NCBI GenBank assembly: GCA_020632975.1
Contig: JACKEL010000004.1
Coordinates: 1-64,000 of the forward strand
Reading direction: 5' to 3'
Length of the DNA: 64,000 bases
Source of the DNA: Myxococcales bacterium
GTDB taxonomy: Bacteria; Myxococcota_C; UBA6777
In this document: piece after piece, positions 49,681-57,859 of the stretch
Layout: every line of letters begins with the position of its first letter
Position numbering within the stretch: the first letter of the stretch is position 1
The notes under the pieces: generated by a model
Database searches by the model: none
What the model was told of the DNA's origin: nothing
The model's input: the letters and a program-made list of their open reading frames with translations, nothing else
Translations under genes and position numbers: made by a program

Positions 49681-49920
49681 GCCCGGGGGATAATTGGATA
49701 TCGTTATATCCGGGGCGGGCCTCCGTGCCCGCCCGAAATGCCGTGGATATCATTCTATCCGGGGCGGGCCTCCGTGGACGGGGGAATGGGCGATGGACGG
49801 GGATATCGGGCGATGGACGGGGGACGGGCGATATCGGGCGACCACGGAGGGTCGCCCCTGGAATCAAATGGATATCATTCTATCCGGGGCGATGGCCTCC
49901 GTGCCCGCCCTAATCCGTCC
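49681..49920. repeat. REP-like palindrome array, cluster C
   Basis: Full canonical hairpin at 49713-49734 (arms GGGCGGGC / GCCCGCCC, loop CTCCGT). A truncated copy follows at 49762 with only the left arm and loop. A variant copy at 49836-49857 has arms GGGCGACC and GGTCGCCC around loop ACGGAG. A fourth near 49886-49910 has a two-base insertion in the left arm. Each is led by GGATATC(A/G)TT(A/C)TATCC-type sequence. Confidence 0.85.
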
Positions 49921-49998
49921 CGAACCGATCCCGAACCGATTCCGAACCAATCTTGGACCGATCCTCATGGATCCTTTTTGGGGGAGAAAAGTGCGTGC

Positions 49999-50027
49999 TT
50001 GATGCTCGCGACAGGATCGGCTAGGCT
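49999..50027 (+). promoter_or_regulatory. Candidate sigma70 promoter of the PP2C-cNMP gene
   Basis: TTGATG (49999-50004), 17 bases, TAGGCT (50022-50027), about 60 bases before the ATG at 50087. Confidence 0.35.
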
Positions 50028-50086
50028 AGGCGTCACGAAAAGCTGAGCAGCCATAGAGTGTATCCATGCGCGGAGGAGCGAGAAGT

Positions 50087-51313
50087 ATGCAGATCCTGTC
50101 TTTGGGCAAGAGCGACGTGGGTTTGGTGCGTGAGCACAACGAAGACTTTTATTTGGTGAACGAGGAATTGGGACTGTATCTTGTTTGCGATGGGATGGGG
50201 GGACACGCCGCTGGTGAGGTCGCTTCTCGTATGGCTGGCGAGACAGTGCAAAGTGTTTTGCTGGATTCAAAGGACTTCTTACAGGAATTTTCTGGTTCGG
50301 ATGCAGAGCGCGAACAGTTGACCGTCTTGGTCCGCAACGCGGCTGCTCGGGCTTGCCAAGTCGTCTTTGATCATGGCCAAACACATCCTGAGTGCGCGCG
50401 TATGGGGACGACGCTGACCTTTATGGTGGTGGTGGGACAAGTGGCTGCTGTGGCGCATGTGGGCGACAGTCGCTTGTATGTACGTCGTCAGGACCGCGTC
50501 TTCAAGCTTACCAACGATCATACTTTGGTGGCGGAGTTGGTGTTTGCGGGTGTGTTGACACCTGAGCAAGCTTTGACGGATCCGCGTTCCAACGTGTTGA
50601 CGCGTGCCATTGGTTTGCAGCGGGAGGTGCGGATTGACGGGTTGCTTTTCGACTTGATGCCTGGAGACACGTATCTGATTTGTTCAGACGGTCTGTGTGG
50701 CTCGGTCTATGAACCTGCCGAACTGAACGACTTGATGACCAAAGACTCTCTCGAAGAGATGAGCGATACGATGATCCAGCGCGCCAAAGTCCGCGATGGA
50801 TCGGACAATATCACGACAGTTTTGTTGCGCGTTGTGGACGAAGAGAACAGTGCTTCGCAAGCGTGGGGCGAAGAAGTCACGTTACGATTGCAGATCATCA
50901 AGCAAGTTCCCTTGTTCCAAGACCTCGATCTTTCCGAGCGTATGAAGGTGATGAGCATCACCAAGATCGAGCATTGCGAAGCCGGCGACTTGCTGATCGA
51001 AGAAGGCACTGATGGCGATTGCATGTACATCACGCTTGAAGGCCAGTTGATCGTGACGCGTGGAGAGGTCGAGATCGCCGTGTTGAGTCAAGGCGATCAC
51101 GTCGGTGAGATGGCGCTTTTGAGTCAGAAACCTCGCTCTGCGAGTGTACGTGCGGTGGAGCCTTCGCGTTTGGTAGTGATCGAGCGCGATGGTTTCTTGA
51201 AACTGCTGCATGAAGAGCCTGCTTTGGGCATCAAGTTGCTGTTGCGCATCACGAGTACCCTAAGCGAACGTATCGAAGAGATTAACGAGCAATTACAAGT
51301 CTTTGTACTCTAA
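50087..51313 (+). CDS. PP2C-type protein phosphatase fused to a cyclic-nucleotide-binding domain
   Basis: A 408-aa cytoplasmic protein. Residues 1-250 are a complete PP2C (PPM) phosphatase: REHNEDFY, CDGMGGHAAGEVAS, GTTLTFMVV, HVGDSRLYV, CSDGLCGSV and DGSDNITTVLL carry the metal-binding aspartates. Residues about 275-395 are a cNMP-binding domain with an intact cassette GEMALLSQKPRSASVRA, including the phosphate-binding arginine. PP2Cs reverse Ser/Thr kinase action; here cAMP/cGMP-type ligand could control it, an inference from architecture. The ATG at 50087 follows GGAGGAGCGAGA. The next gene starts 13 bases after the stop, so the two are probably cotranscribed. Confidence 0.9.
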   Translation: MQILSLGKSDVGLVREHNEDFYLVNEELGLYLVCDGMGGHAAGEVASRMAGETVQSVLLDSKDFLQEFSGSDAEREQLTVLVRNAAARACQVVFDHGQTHPECARMGTTLTFMVVVGQVAAVAHVGDSRLYVRRQDRVFKLTNDHTLVAELVFAGVLTPEQALTDPRSNVLTRAIGLQREVRIDGLLFDLMPGDTYLICSDGLCGSVYEPAELNDLMTKDSLEEMSDTMIQRAKVRDGSDNITTVLLRVVDEENSASQAWGEEVTLRLQIIKQVPLFQDLDLSERMKVMSITKIEHCEAGDLLIEEGTDGDCMYITLEGQLIVTRGEVEIAVLSQGDHVGEMALLSQKPRSASVRAVEPSRLVVIERDGFLKLLHEEPALGIKLLLRITSTLSERIEEINEQLQVFVL

Positions 51314-51325
51314 GAGGAAAGTTGA

Positions 51326-52768
51326 ATGAAGATACCAAGCAAAGCGTTGAGCCAAGAGGAATTGTTTGCCCAGTTGGAGTCTTTTCGCCAAAACGACCTG
51401 AAGTGGCGTGAAGGAAGGGCGTGGGGATACGTCTATGATGCGGGCCGCGAAGTCGAAGACGTCGCAAAGAAGGCCTTTATGATGTACCTCTCAGAAAATG
51501 GTCTTGACCCAACGTCTTTTCCGAGCCTCGCGATCTTGGAAAATCAGATCGTCTCTATGGCCCGTGACCATCTTCATGGAGATGAAGATGTGGTGGGGAA
51601 CTTCACCAGCGGTGGAACCGAAAGTATCATCCTTGCCGTAAAGACAGCGCGGGATCGTTTTTATGCGATGAAGCCCGATGCTGGGCAAGCAGAGATGATC
51701 TTGCCGATCTCTGCGCACGCTGCTTTTTACAAAGCAGCCCATTATTTGGGCGTAAAGGTTGTGCAAACAGCGATCGATCCTGAAACCAAACGCGCTGATG
51801 TCGATGCTGTGCGTGCAGCGATCACAGATCGTACCGCGTTGATCGTCGGTTCCGCGACCTCTTACGCTTGGGGTGTGGTTGATCCTATCGAAGAGATCGC
51901 GAAAGTCGCGCAAGAACACGGTATCTTGTGCCACGTCGATGGTTGTATTGGTGGGTTCTTGCTTCAGTATTACCGACGTCTTGGCGAAGATATCCCACTT
52001 TTCGACTTCCGTGTTCCTGGCGTGACCTCGATCTCGATGGACTTGCACAAGTACGCTTTTGCTCCCAAAGGTGCTTCTGTTGTGCTTCATCGCAACAAAG
52101 ATCTGCGCCGCTACCAAATCTTCGCGTGTGCGAGCTGGACGGGCTACTCCATCATCAACACAGCCGTACAAAGCTCGAAGTCAGGTGGTCCCATGGCGGC
52201 TGCGTGGGCAGTGATGAACTTCATTGGCGATGACGGCTACATGCGTTACGCCCAAGAAGTCCTTGATGAGCAGAAGAAGTTGGTTGCTGGGATCAAGGCG
52301 ATCAAAGATCTCAATCTGCCCGTGGAACCGCAGATGCCTTTGATCGCGATTGATTCGGATACTGTGGGTGTTTTCCACGTGATCGATGAGATGAAGATGA
52401 AAGGTTGGTACGTCCAACCCCAGCTCAGCTACCAAGGACATAAGCCTTGCTTCCACTTGCTTGTGAGTCCTTCCCATCGCGGCAAAGCAGAGATCTTCTT
52501 GGAAGATCTTGCGTCTGCGGTTGAGCTTGCGAAAGACCAGCCCGAAAGCGAACTTGCTGCGAATGTGAAAGAGATGTTTGGTCAGATTACACCGGATCAG
52601 ATTACAGAAGATGTCCTGCAAGGGATGTTGGGGATGGCAGGGATTCAAGGCGATGGCTTGCCCGAGCGGATGGCAGAAGTCAACGAAGTCCTCAACTCCA
52701 TTCCTACCGCACTTGTAGAACGCCTTCTTACCGAGTTTATGAACGATCTCTTCACCCCCACCAAGTAA
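51326..52768 (+). CDS. PLP-dependent decarboxylase/lyase of the sphingosine-1-phosphate lyase-like group
   Basis: A 480-aa fold-type I PLP enzyme. Visible features: NFTSGGTESIILAVKTAR (PLP phosphate-binding loop), SAHAAFYKAAHYLG, HVDGCIGGF (the Asp that contacts the PLP nitrogen), and SMDLHKYAFAPKGASVV with the Schiff-base Lys in DLHKY. This pattern (HVDxCxGG and DxHKYxxxxKG) is typical of sphingosine-1-phosphate lyases and related decarboxylases in bacteria, as opposed to glutamate decarboxylases. Some delta-proteobacteria make sphingolipids, so a role in breaking sphingoid-base phosphates is plausible, but the substrate is not proven. It follows the PP2C gene by 12 bases, with GAGGAAAG before the ATG. 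Confidence 0.8.
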   Translation: MKIPSKALSQEELFAQLESFRQNDLKWREGRAWGYVYDAGREVEDVAKKAFMMYLSENGLDPTSFPSLAILENQIVSMARDHLHGDEDVVGNFTSGGTESIILAVKTARDRFYAMKPDAGQAEMILPISAHAAFYKAAHYLGVKVVQTAIDPETKRADVDAVRAAITDRTALIVGSATSYAWGVVDPIEEIAKVAQEHGILCHVDGCIGGFLLQYYRRLGEDIPLFDFRVPGVTSISMDLHKYAFAPKGASVVLHRNKDLRRYQIFACASWTGYSIINTAVQSSKSGGPMAAAWAVMNFIGDDGYMRYAQEVLDEQKKLVAGIKAIKDLNLPVEPQMPLIAIDSDTVGVFHVIDEMKMKGWYVQPQLSYQGHKPCFHLLVSPSHRGKAEIFLEDLASAVELAKDQPESELAANVKEMFGQITPDQITEDVLQGMLGMAGIQGDGLPERMAEVNEVLNSIPTALVERLLTEFMNDLFTPTK

Positions 52769-52993
52769 TCTTCGGATGTTTTGGGGAGGACATCTTGTGC
52801 CTCCATCAAACTCGTTCTTGGTGCTTTGGGAGGCGGGGAACGAAGGGGGTGCACTTGCGTCTTGGACGCAGAATGCATACAAAAGCAAGCCTAGAGCACA
52901 CGAACGAGTTTCTTTGTGTCTTTTTCAGCAGGTCTTTCTAGTCGATTGATCTTGTTGGGAAAATGTATCTTTAGCATACAAAGGAGAAGGTCG

Positions 52994-53467
52994 ATGGCAG
53001 ATGGCAAGATGATCGGTGGCCTTGTTGCGGGGGTCTCCGTACTGGCTTTGGGGGTGGGTGGCTACATTGTAGCGATCGTTTCGAGCAAAAAGCCAACGCC
53101 GCCCAAGACGCCACCACAGATCTCACGTCCCGCGCCTGATCTCGAAGCGCGGCAACCTCGACCCTCTCGTCCCATAGAAGCCCGCGGTGACGCGAAAAGT
53201 ACGACGACACCTCCTGCCACGCGGGTAAGACTACGTTATGAAGTCTTGTTGCGCAGTCGATCCATTCATAAAGTCGGTGCCAAGGGAGAAATCGACAAGG
53301 AAACCCTAAGCATCGCACAACTGCTTGAGGTCGGTGAGAAGGCACAACGCGAAGACAAAGATCTGGTGTTGCGTGTGCAAGGTGACGCCAAGGCCCAGTG
53401 GGTCCAAGACGTGAAGCGCGCGCTTTCACAAAAGAATATCCCTTTTAGTGTCGCTGAAGAGTTTTAA
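52994..53467 (+). CDS. Single-pass membrane protein with ExbD/TolR-like C-terminal region
   Basis: A 157-aa protein: a transmembrane helix at about residues 8-29 (GGLVAGVSVLALGVGGYIVAIV), a Pro/Arg-rich linker, and a C-terminal globular region ending VLRVQGDAKAQWVQDVKRALSQKNIPFSV, which resembles the periplasmic part of ExbD/TolR. The transmembrane helix lacks the channel aspartate of true ExbD. The ATG at 52994 follows AAGGAGAAGG. It is the first gene of the four-gene operon, 42 bases before the ExbB-like gene. Confidence in the ExbD resemblance is modest. Confidence 0.6.
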   Translation: MADGKMIGGLVAGVSVLALGVGGYIVAIVSSKKPTPPKTPPQISRPAPDLEARQPRPSRPIEARGDAKSTTTPPATRVRLRYEVLLRSRSIHKVGAKGEIDKETLSIAQLLEVGEKAQREDKDLVLRVQGDAKAQWVQDVKRALSQKNIPFSVAEEF

Positions 53468-53509
53468 GAAGCCCGCAGATGGGCCAAAGAAGAGAAAAGG
53501 GTTGGTTGT

Positions 53510-55516
53510 ATGTGGGTTGAGGACTTTGTGACAGGGGCGTTGGGCCTCTTTTGGTTGGGTTGGATCGGCTTTTTGTTTCTGAAAGCCACACAGATCCGCC
53601 GCGCACTCCAAGAGCAAGAGGCGATCTTGCGACGTAGCTATCAAAAAGCCCCCGAAGAAGCATACTTGGAGCCCTTGGCCTACCTCCAAGCGAGTGGTTG
53701 GCAAGCCAGCGATGCACTCTCTCGACACGACATGATCTCGCGATGGCGCGCAAGCGCACAAGCTGCACGTCATCGTGTGTCCGCTTATATCGAGATGATG
53801 CCCCAACTTGGTTTGCTTGGGACCGTTGTTAGCTTGCTTTTGGCCGCAACCTTCTTTGACTTTGATACGCGTACCTTGGGCTTCGCTCTCAATACCACGA
53901 TTATGGGGCTGATCGGCGCTTTGTTTGGGCGTTGGTGGATCGAAAACCCCGCTGAAGAGTCTTACTTCAACATCTTGGAACTGTTGCAAAATAGCGAAGT
54001 CGTCTCGCGGCTTGTTCATGTTGTGGGGCGCAATATCGAACCCACTTCTTCTGAACCCTCGGCCCCTATGCCTTCTCCCTCGCCCAAAGCGATCGTTGAA
54101 GCTACCCACACAAGCAACTTCTCCGCCTCTCCTAAAGTCGAAGCATCCGTGCTTACAGAAGCGGAGGCGCCTGTTGTTGCAAAGACCGTAACGTCTGAGG
54201 CAGCTTCTACAGAAGCGGAGGCTCCCGTTGCTTCGCGTGTTAAGGCTGTCGCTGTTCCTCTTGTTGAAGAAGCCGCACCACCCAAGCCCGCTCCCAAAGA
54301 AAAGGCTCCCTCCAAGCCCGCCACAGAAAAGACTTCCTCCAAAAAGACCGCTACAGCGAGCGTTGAGAAGTCGACAAAGACTTCTTCGGAAAAGACCGTC
54401 GCTGCGGATAAAACGACCTCTCCCGTGAAGAAAGTAGAGGTGACGGTCTCTGAAAAGGTGTCTACGGAAGAAACAGTGGCTACGGAAAAAGAGATGGCTA
54501 CGGAAGAAACAGTAGTCACGGAAAAAGAGGTGGCTGCAAAAAAGCCGATCGCATCTGAAAAGCCGGTCGCATCTGAAAAGCTCGCAGTCGTAGAAAAGGC
54601 TCCGTCTGTCGTCGTCGAGAAGGAAGTACAAGCGCAAGCCAAGACGTCGACTACCTCGGAAAATGCGGTCGCTGCGGAGAATGTGGTTGTTGCGGAAAGT
54701 ACGGTCGTTGCGGAAAAGACGGTTGTTTCGGAAAATGCGGTTGCCTCGGAAAAGACGGTCGTTGCGCAAGAGTCACCCACATCAGAGACATCTCTTGTTG
54801 CAGATGTGCCTGCTGTGGTGAAAGAGACCGTAGTTGTCGAAGACCCTGCTCCTGTGAAAAAGCTCGACGAGGTGGAGATGGCCATCGCATCGACGCTTGA
54901 GAAGCCTGAGCCTGTGTCGATTATCGAGATGATCACGAAGACGCCTGTTCCGTTTGTGGCGGCAGAGTCAGCTGCATCGCCCGTCGTCGTGGAAGATAGC
55001 GCTCCTCTAGTTGTCAAAGAGAACGAACCTGCCATCGCTAAAGAGAATGTTCCTAGCGTTGTAAAGGGCGGTCCTTCGGTTGTTGTAGAAGATGCCGCTC
55101 CTTCTGTTGCTTCGGAAACTCTTGGGAGTCCCGTTATCTCTGAACAAGCGACGTCTCCTGCTGTTGCAGAAAAACCGACGTCTGTGCCTGCTCTGCCCAA
55201 GCCTTCCTTGACGCCTTGGGCGACGCCCTCGATACCGACTGCAATCAATCCCGCAACTCCCGTTGTTCTCGAACCTATCGTCCCTGTTGCTACGAAGATG
55301 CCTGTGAACCCCGATGTGTTGGAGACTTCCCTTTCTGCGGCTTCTGAGGTCGCGGGCGTTGCGAAGCCTACAGCAGAAGACGCAGTGAAGGTGGCGGGAG
55401 ACGCGGAAGATACGGTCCTTGAAGAAAAGCCACTGATTGGCTTGCCGTCTCCCTTGGTGGCTTCCTTGGTTCAGCGCGAAGATGAGCGATCTTCGACTGG
55501 TTCGGAGAAGGGTTGA
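53510..55516 (+). CDS. ExbB/TolQ/MotA-like proton-channel protein with ~490-residue low-complexity tail
   Basis: A 668-aa protein. Residues 1-170 have the ExbB/TolQ layout: a first transmembrane helix (8-26), a cytoplasmic loop, then the two channel helices with PQLGLLGTVVSLLLA (98-112) and ALNTTIMGLIGALFG (126-140), the motifs that line the proton path. Everything after about residue 178 is a tail of Val/Ala/Glu/Lys/Thr/Ser in loose tandem repeats of 5-8 residues (for example VVAEKTVV, VASEKTVV, EETVATEKE), ending in proline-rich segments. It should be cytoplasmic. Next to it, the ExbD-like subunit starts two bases after the stop. The fold of the channel part fits PMF-driven motors such as TolQR, ExbBD, MotAB, and AglRQS of myxobacteria. 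Confidence 0.75.
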   Translation: MWVEDFVTGALGLFWLGWIGFLFLKATQIRRALQEQEAILRRSYQKAPEEAYLEPLAYLQASGWQASDALSRHDMISRWRASAQAARHRVSAYIEMMPQLGLLGTVVSLLLAATFFDFDTRTLGFALNTTIMGLIGALFGRWWIENPAEESYFNILELLQNSEVVSRLVHVVGRNIEPTSSEPSAPMPSPSPKAIVEATHTSNFSASPKVEASVLTEAEAPVVAKTVTSEAASTEAEAPVASRVKAVAVPLVEEAAPPKPAPKEKAPSKPATEKTSSKKTATASVEKSTKTSSEKTVAADKTTSPVKKVEVTVSEKVSTEETVATEKEMATEETVVTEKEVAAKKPIASEKPVASEKLAVVEKAPSVVVEKEVQAQAKTSTTSENAVAAENVVVAESTVVAEKTVVSENAVASEKTVVAQESPTSETSLVADVPAVVKETVVVEDPAPVKKLDEVEMAIASTLEKPEPVSIIEMITKTPVPFVAAESAASPVVVEDSAPLVVKENEPAIAKENVPSVVKGGPSVVVEDAAPSVASETLGSPVISEQATSPAVAEKPTSVPALPKPSLTPWATPSIPTAINPATPVVLEPIVPVATKMPVNPDVLETSLSAASEVAGVAKPTAEDAVKVAGDAEDTVLEEKPLIGLPSPLVASLVQREDERSSTGSEKG

Positions 55517-55518
55517 CG

Positions 55519-57225
55519 ATGCGCCGATCCAAGCTCGACTTGCTGCCTTTGGTGGATATCATCTTGATCTTGTTGTTTGCTTTTTCGATCAATCTGCGGA
55601 AAAAACAACAACAAAGTCAGGCTGTTTATGATGCGAGCATCCAGCAAACCAAGCAACGTATGATGACGTTGCAAAAGAAAAGTGATGAAGAGTCCAAAAA
55701 AGCCCATCGATTGGGGAAAGATCGGCAGCAGCTAGAGCAAGACCTCAAAGCTTTGCAGGCTCTGTTTACGCGGCTGCAAAAGACCATGGATGCGTTGCAA
55801 GCGCGCCAAGGCGAGCTGCAACGCTTGCGTGATGCTGCGAAAGCACAGATCGACTCGATGGGACGGGAGTTAAAGCGCAGCAAGAAGCGCACACTCTCTT
55901 TGGAGGAGGACAAAAAGCGGCTAGAGCGTCTAAAGATGCGGCTAGAGCGCGAACTACGCCAGACAAAACTTCGTTTGATGCGACTTCAAAAACAATACCT
56001 TGTGCTTCAAGAGATGTATCGCAAAGAACGCGAAGAGGCCCGTGCTTTGGCGGCGAAGCTCCATCGTGCAGATGAGGAGCGCAAACGCCTAGAGGATCGG
56101 CTGCGTGCAACAGAAGCTCGCTTTCGTTTGGTTTCTCTCGAAGCGCGTGAGCTTGCCGTTCAATTGGCGCGTTTGAAGGATCAGCTTGCAAACAAGGACG
56201 CTGCTTTGCGTGTTGCACAAGCGGAGGTTCGTTCTCTGCGCTCCCAACAGGCCAAAGAACGGGGCAAACAGCGCTCTATGATGCTTGCGCAAGCTGTCTT
56301 GGAGAAAGAAAATCAACGGCTGCGCGAGCGTTTGAAGGTCCTTGAAGAAAAGCTCACCAAGTCGATCTTGTTGGAAGACAAGCTCAACCAACACGACAAA
56401 GCCCAGCAGGTTTCGCGTCGTTTGTTGGAGCGGTTGCAAAAGGAGCTTGCGTCTTTGCGTGAGCAGATCTTGAAGCTTCAGCGCAAGAATGAGTCTTTGC
56501 ATACCCAAGTGATCCTTGCGCAGCGAGAAGAAGAAAAGCGACAAGGACTCCAGACGCAGCTTCAAGAAAAGCTAGACTTGCAGCAACAAGCGCGCTTTCG
56601 CGCAGAAGCCCAAGCCGCACAACTCGCGAAAGAAGTGAAGGCACTACAGGCCGATCAAAAGCGTTTGCGTTTGTTGGTCGAGCGTTACGAAGTCAACAAA
56701 GTGCGCGATGACGCGCAAGCCGTGCAGATGAAGAAAAAGATCTCTGAAGAAGCGACACTGCGCGAACGTGTGGCGCGTCAGCGAGATCGATTGGCGGCGC
56801 GACAAAAAGAACTCCAAGCCGCTCTCTCTAGTTATAAGATCTTCGGACATCACGAAGCCCGTGAGCAGATCGGGATCTCGAAAGGGATGCGAATCTTTTT
56901 CCCGATGTTGTTCGTTTATGTGAAGAATGATCGTATCGTTGGCTACAAACGTTTGCATGCTTTGCGCATGACCACCTTGAGCGAGCCAATCGAACTTGCG
57001 CGACGGGCGCCGCGCTCCAATCGTTTGATGTACCGAGGAAAAGTCGAAGAAGGCTTTCGGGCGTTTGCTCGTTTAGAGAAACGTCTCCCCACCCAAGTGG
57101 CAAGCAGCACAGAGACGATCTATGTGATCGTTTTTGATGCGCAGTGTTCCTTGGCTGTGACACAAGGTCTCGAAGATGAACATCAACGATACTACAGCGA
57201 GATGCGCGTGATCTGGCAGCTCTAA
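55519..57225 (+). CDS. ExbD/TolR-like membrane protein with ~400-residue coiled coil
   Basis: A 568-aa protein. The N-terminus MRRSKLDLLPLVDIILILLFAFS is a typical ExbD/TolR transmembrane helix with the channel aspartate at D13. From about residue 30 to 430 the sequence is a nearly unbroken coiled coil (Leu/Lys/Gln/Glu/Arg in heptads, for example KKSDEESKKAHRLG, DKKRLERLKMRLERELRQTK). A C-terminal domain of about 120 residues follows (KIFGHHEAREQIGISKGMRIFFPML...VRVIWQL) with no recognised homologue. Usual ExbD proteins are about 140 aa, so the coiled coil is a striking addition. With N-in topology it would be in the periplasm. The start is the ATG at 55519, after GGAGAAGGG. No helicase or nuclease genes (as in Zorya) are next to it. 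Confidence 0.75.
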   Translation: MRRSKLDLLPLVDIILILLFAFSINLRKKQQQSQAVYDASIQQTKQRMMTLQKKSDEESKKAHRLGKDRQQLEQDLKALQALFTRLQKTMDALQARQGELQRLRDAAKAQIDSMGRELKRSKKRTLSLEEDKKRLERLKMRLERELRQTKLRLMRLQKQYLVLQEMYRKEREEARALAAKLHRADEERKRLEDRLRATEARFRLVSLEARELAVQLARLKDQLANKDAALRVAQAEVRSLRSQQAKERGKQRSMMLAQAVLEKENQRLRERLKVLEEKLTKSILLEDKLNQHDKAQQVSRRLLERLQKELASLREQILKLQRKNESLHTQVILAQREEEKRQGLQTQLQEKLDLQQQARFRAEAQAAQLAKEVKALQADQKRLRLLVERYEVNKVRDDAQAVQMKKKISEEATLRERVARQRDRLAARQKELQAALSSYKIFGHHEAREQIGISKGMRIFFPMLFVYVKNDRIVGYKRLHALRMTTLSEPIELARRAPRSNRLMYRGKVEEGFRAFARLEKRLPTQVASSTETIYVIVFDAQCSLAVTQGLEDEHQRYYSEMRVIWQL

Positions 57226-57299
57226 CCTCGTTGGGTCCTTTTGGTAAAGACCACTCTCCAAAAACAACTTGTAGGTATGCTTGAAGAAGGAGATGAGAG

Positions 57300-57728
57300 A
57301 TGGAGTTTTTGTTTGTCGATGTATCGAGGGTTTTGGGGGACAGTGTTGCTGCGCGTTTGGCCTCTGAAGCACTACAAAAACGCTGGCAAAAGCGCAAAGA
57401 CGCCGCAGAAGCCCGAAGAAAAGAGCTTGTTGGCTTGCCCGAACTCGAACAAAAAGCCCTTGCTGTGGAGATCGACGCGACCCTGCGTTTGATCATGCAA
57501 GAACTCGAAGAACAACGTCAGCTTCTACGACACGAAGTCCTCGAAAAAGCTTCGACATTTGCCGCAGCGGTCGCCAAACAACGCGGCGCTGGCGCAGTTT
57601 TGCGCGTTGACTCGGCTTTGTATATCGATCCTGCCTTGGATATCACAGAGACTGTAATCGCTTTGTTGGACAAGGCCGCTGCCCAACGAAACACCCCCCC
57701 TCATCCTGAAGAAGTCACCGTGGGCTGA
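57300..57728 (+). CDS. Skp/OmpH-like protein without a signal peptide
   Basis: A 142-aa protein. The pattern FLFVDVSRVLGDSVAARLASEALQKRW, a long charged helical hairpin, then AVAKQRGAGAVLRVDSALYIDPALDITETVIALLD matches the Skp (OmpH) family, periplasmic chaperones of outer-membrane proteins. Unlike Skp it has no signal peptide: the ATG at 57300 follows GAAGGAG and the first residues are already the fold. It may therefore be cytoplasmic, or delivered by another route. It is the last gene of the proton-channel operon, 75 bases after the coiled-coil gene. Its function here is unknown. Confidence 0.65.
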   Translation: MEFLFVDVSRVLGDSVAARLASEALQKRWQKRKDAAEARRKELVGLPELEQKALAVEIDATLRLIMQELEEQRQLLRHEVLEKASTFAAAVAKQRGAGAVLRVDSALYIDPALDITETVIALLDKAAAQRNTPPHPEEVTVG

Positions 57729-57859
57729 CCTTCTTCTCTTGTTTTGATGAAGCCAGCACAGAAACAAAAAGGGCCGATGCAACGACCTTTCGACGCATCA
57801 GAGACGTGAGCTTGTGGTTTGCGCGGGGAGGGGACAAGCCACAGTCGCGAAGGGCAGGT

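Larger units (their letters stand above)
49668..50086. other. Intergenic region with REP-like palindromes and promoter
   Basis: After the lipoprotein stop, a REP-like cluster fills 49681-49920 (annotated separately). Then comes a run of three imperfect GAACCGATCC-type repeats (49920-49965) and a promoter-like element before the PP2C gene. Frames reading through the repeats are artefacts. Confidence 0.7.

Noticed and set aside
54016..55248. 410-codon minus-strand frame opposite the channel protein tail
   Set aside because: It mirrors the low-complexity repeat tail; there is no start signal or known domain.
52994..57728. Zorya-type phage defence system
   Set aside because: The ExbB/ExbD-like pair recalls ZorA/ZorB, but ZorC/ZorD-type helicase or nuclease genes are absent, and the coiled coil is on the ExbD-like, not the ExbB-like, subunit.
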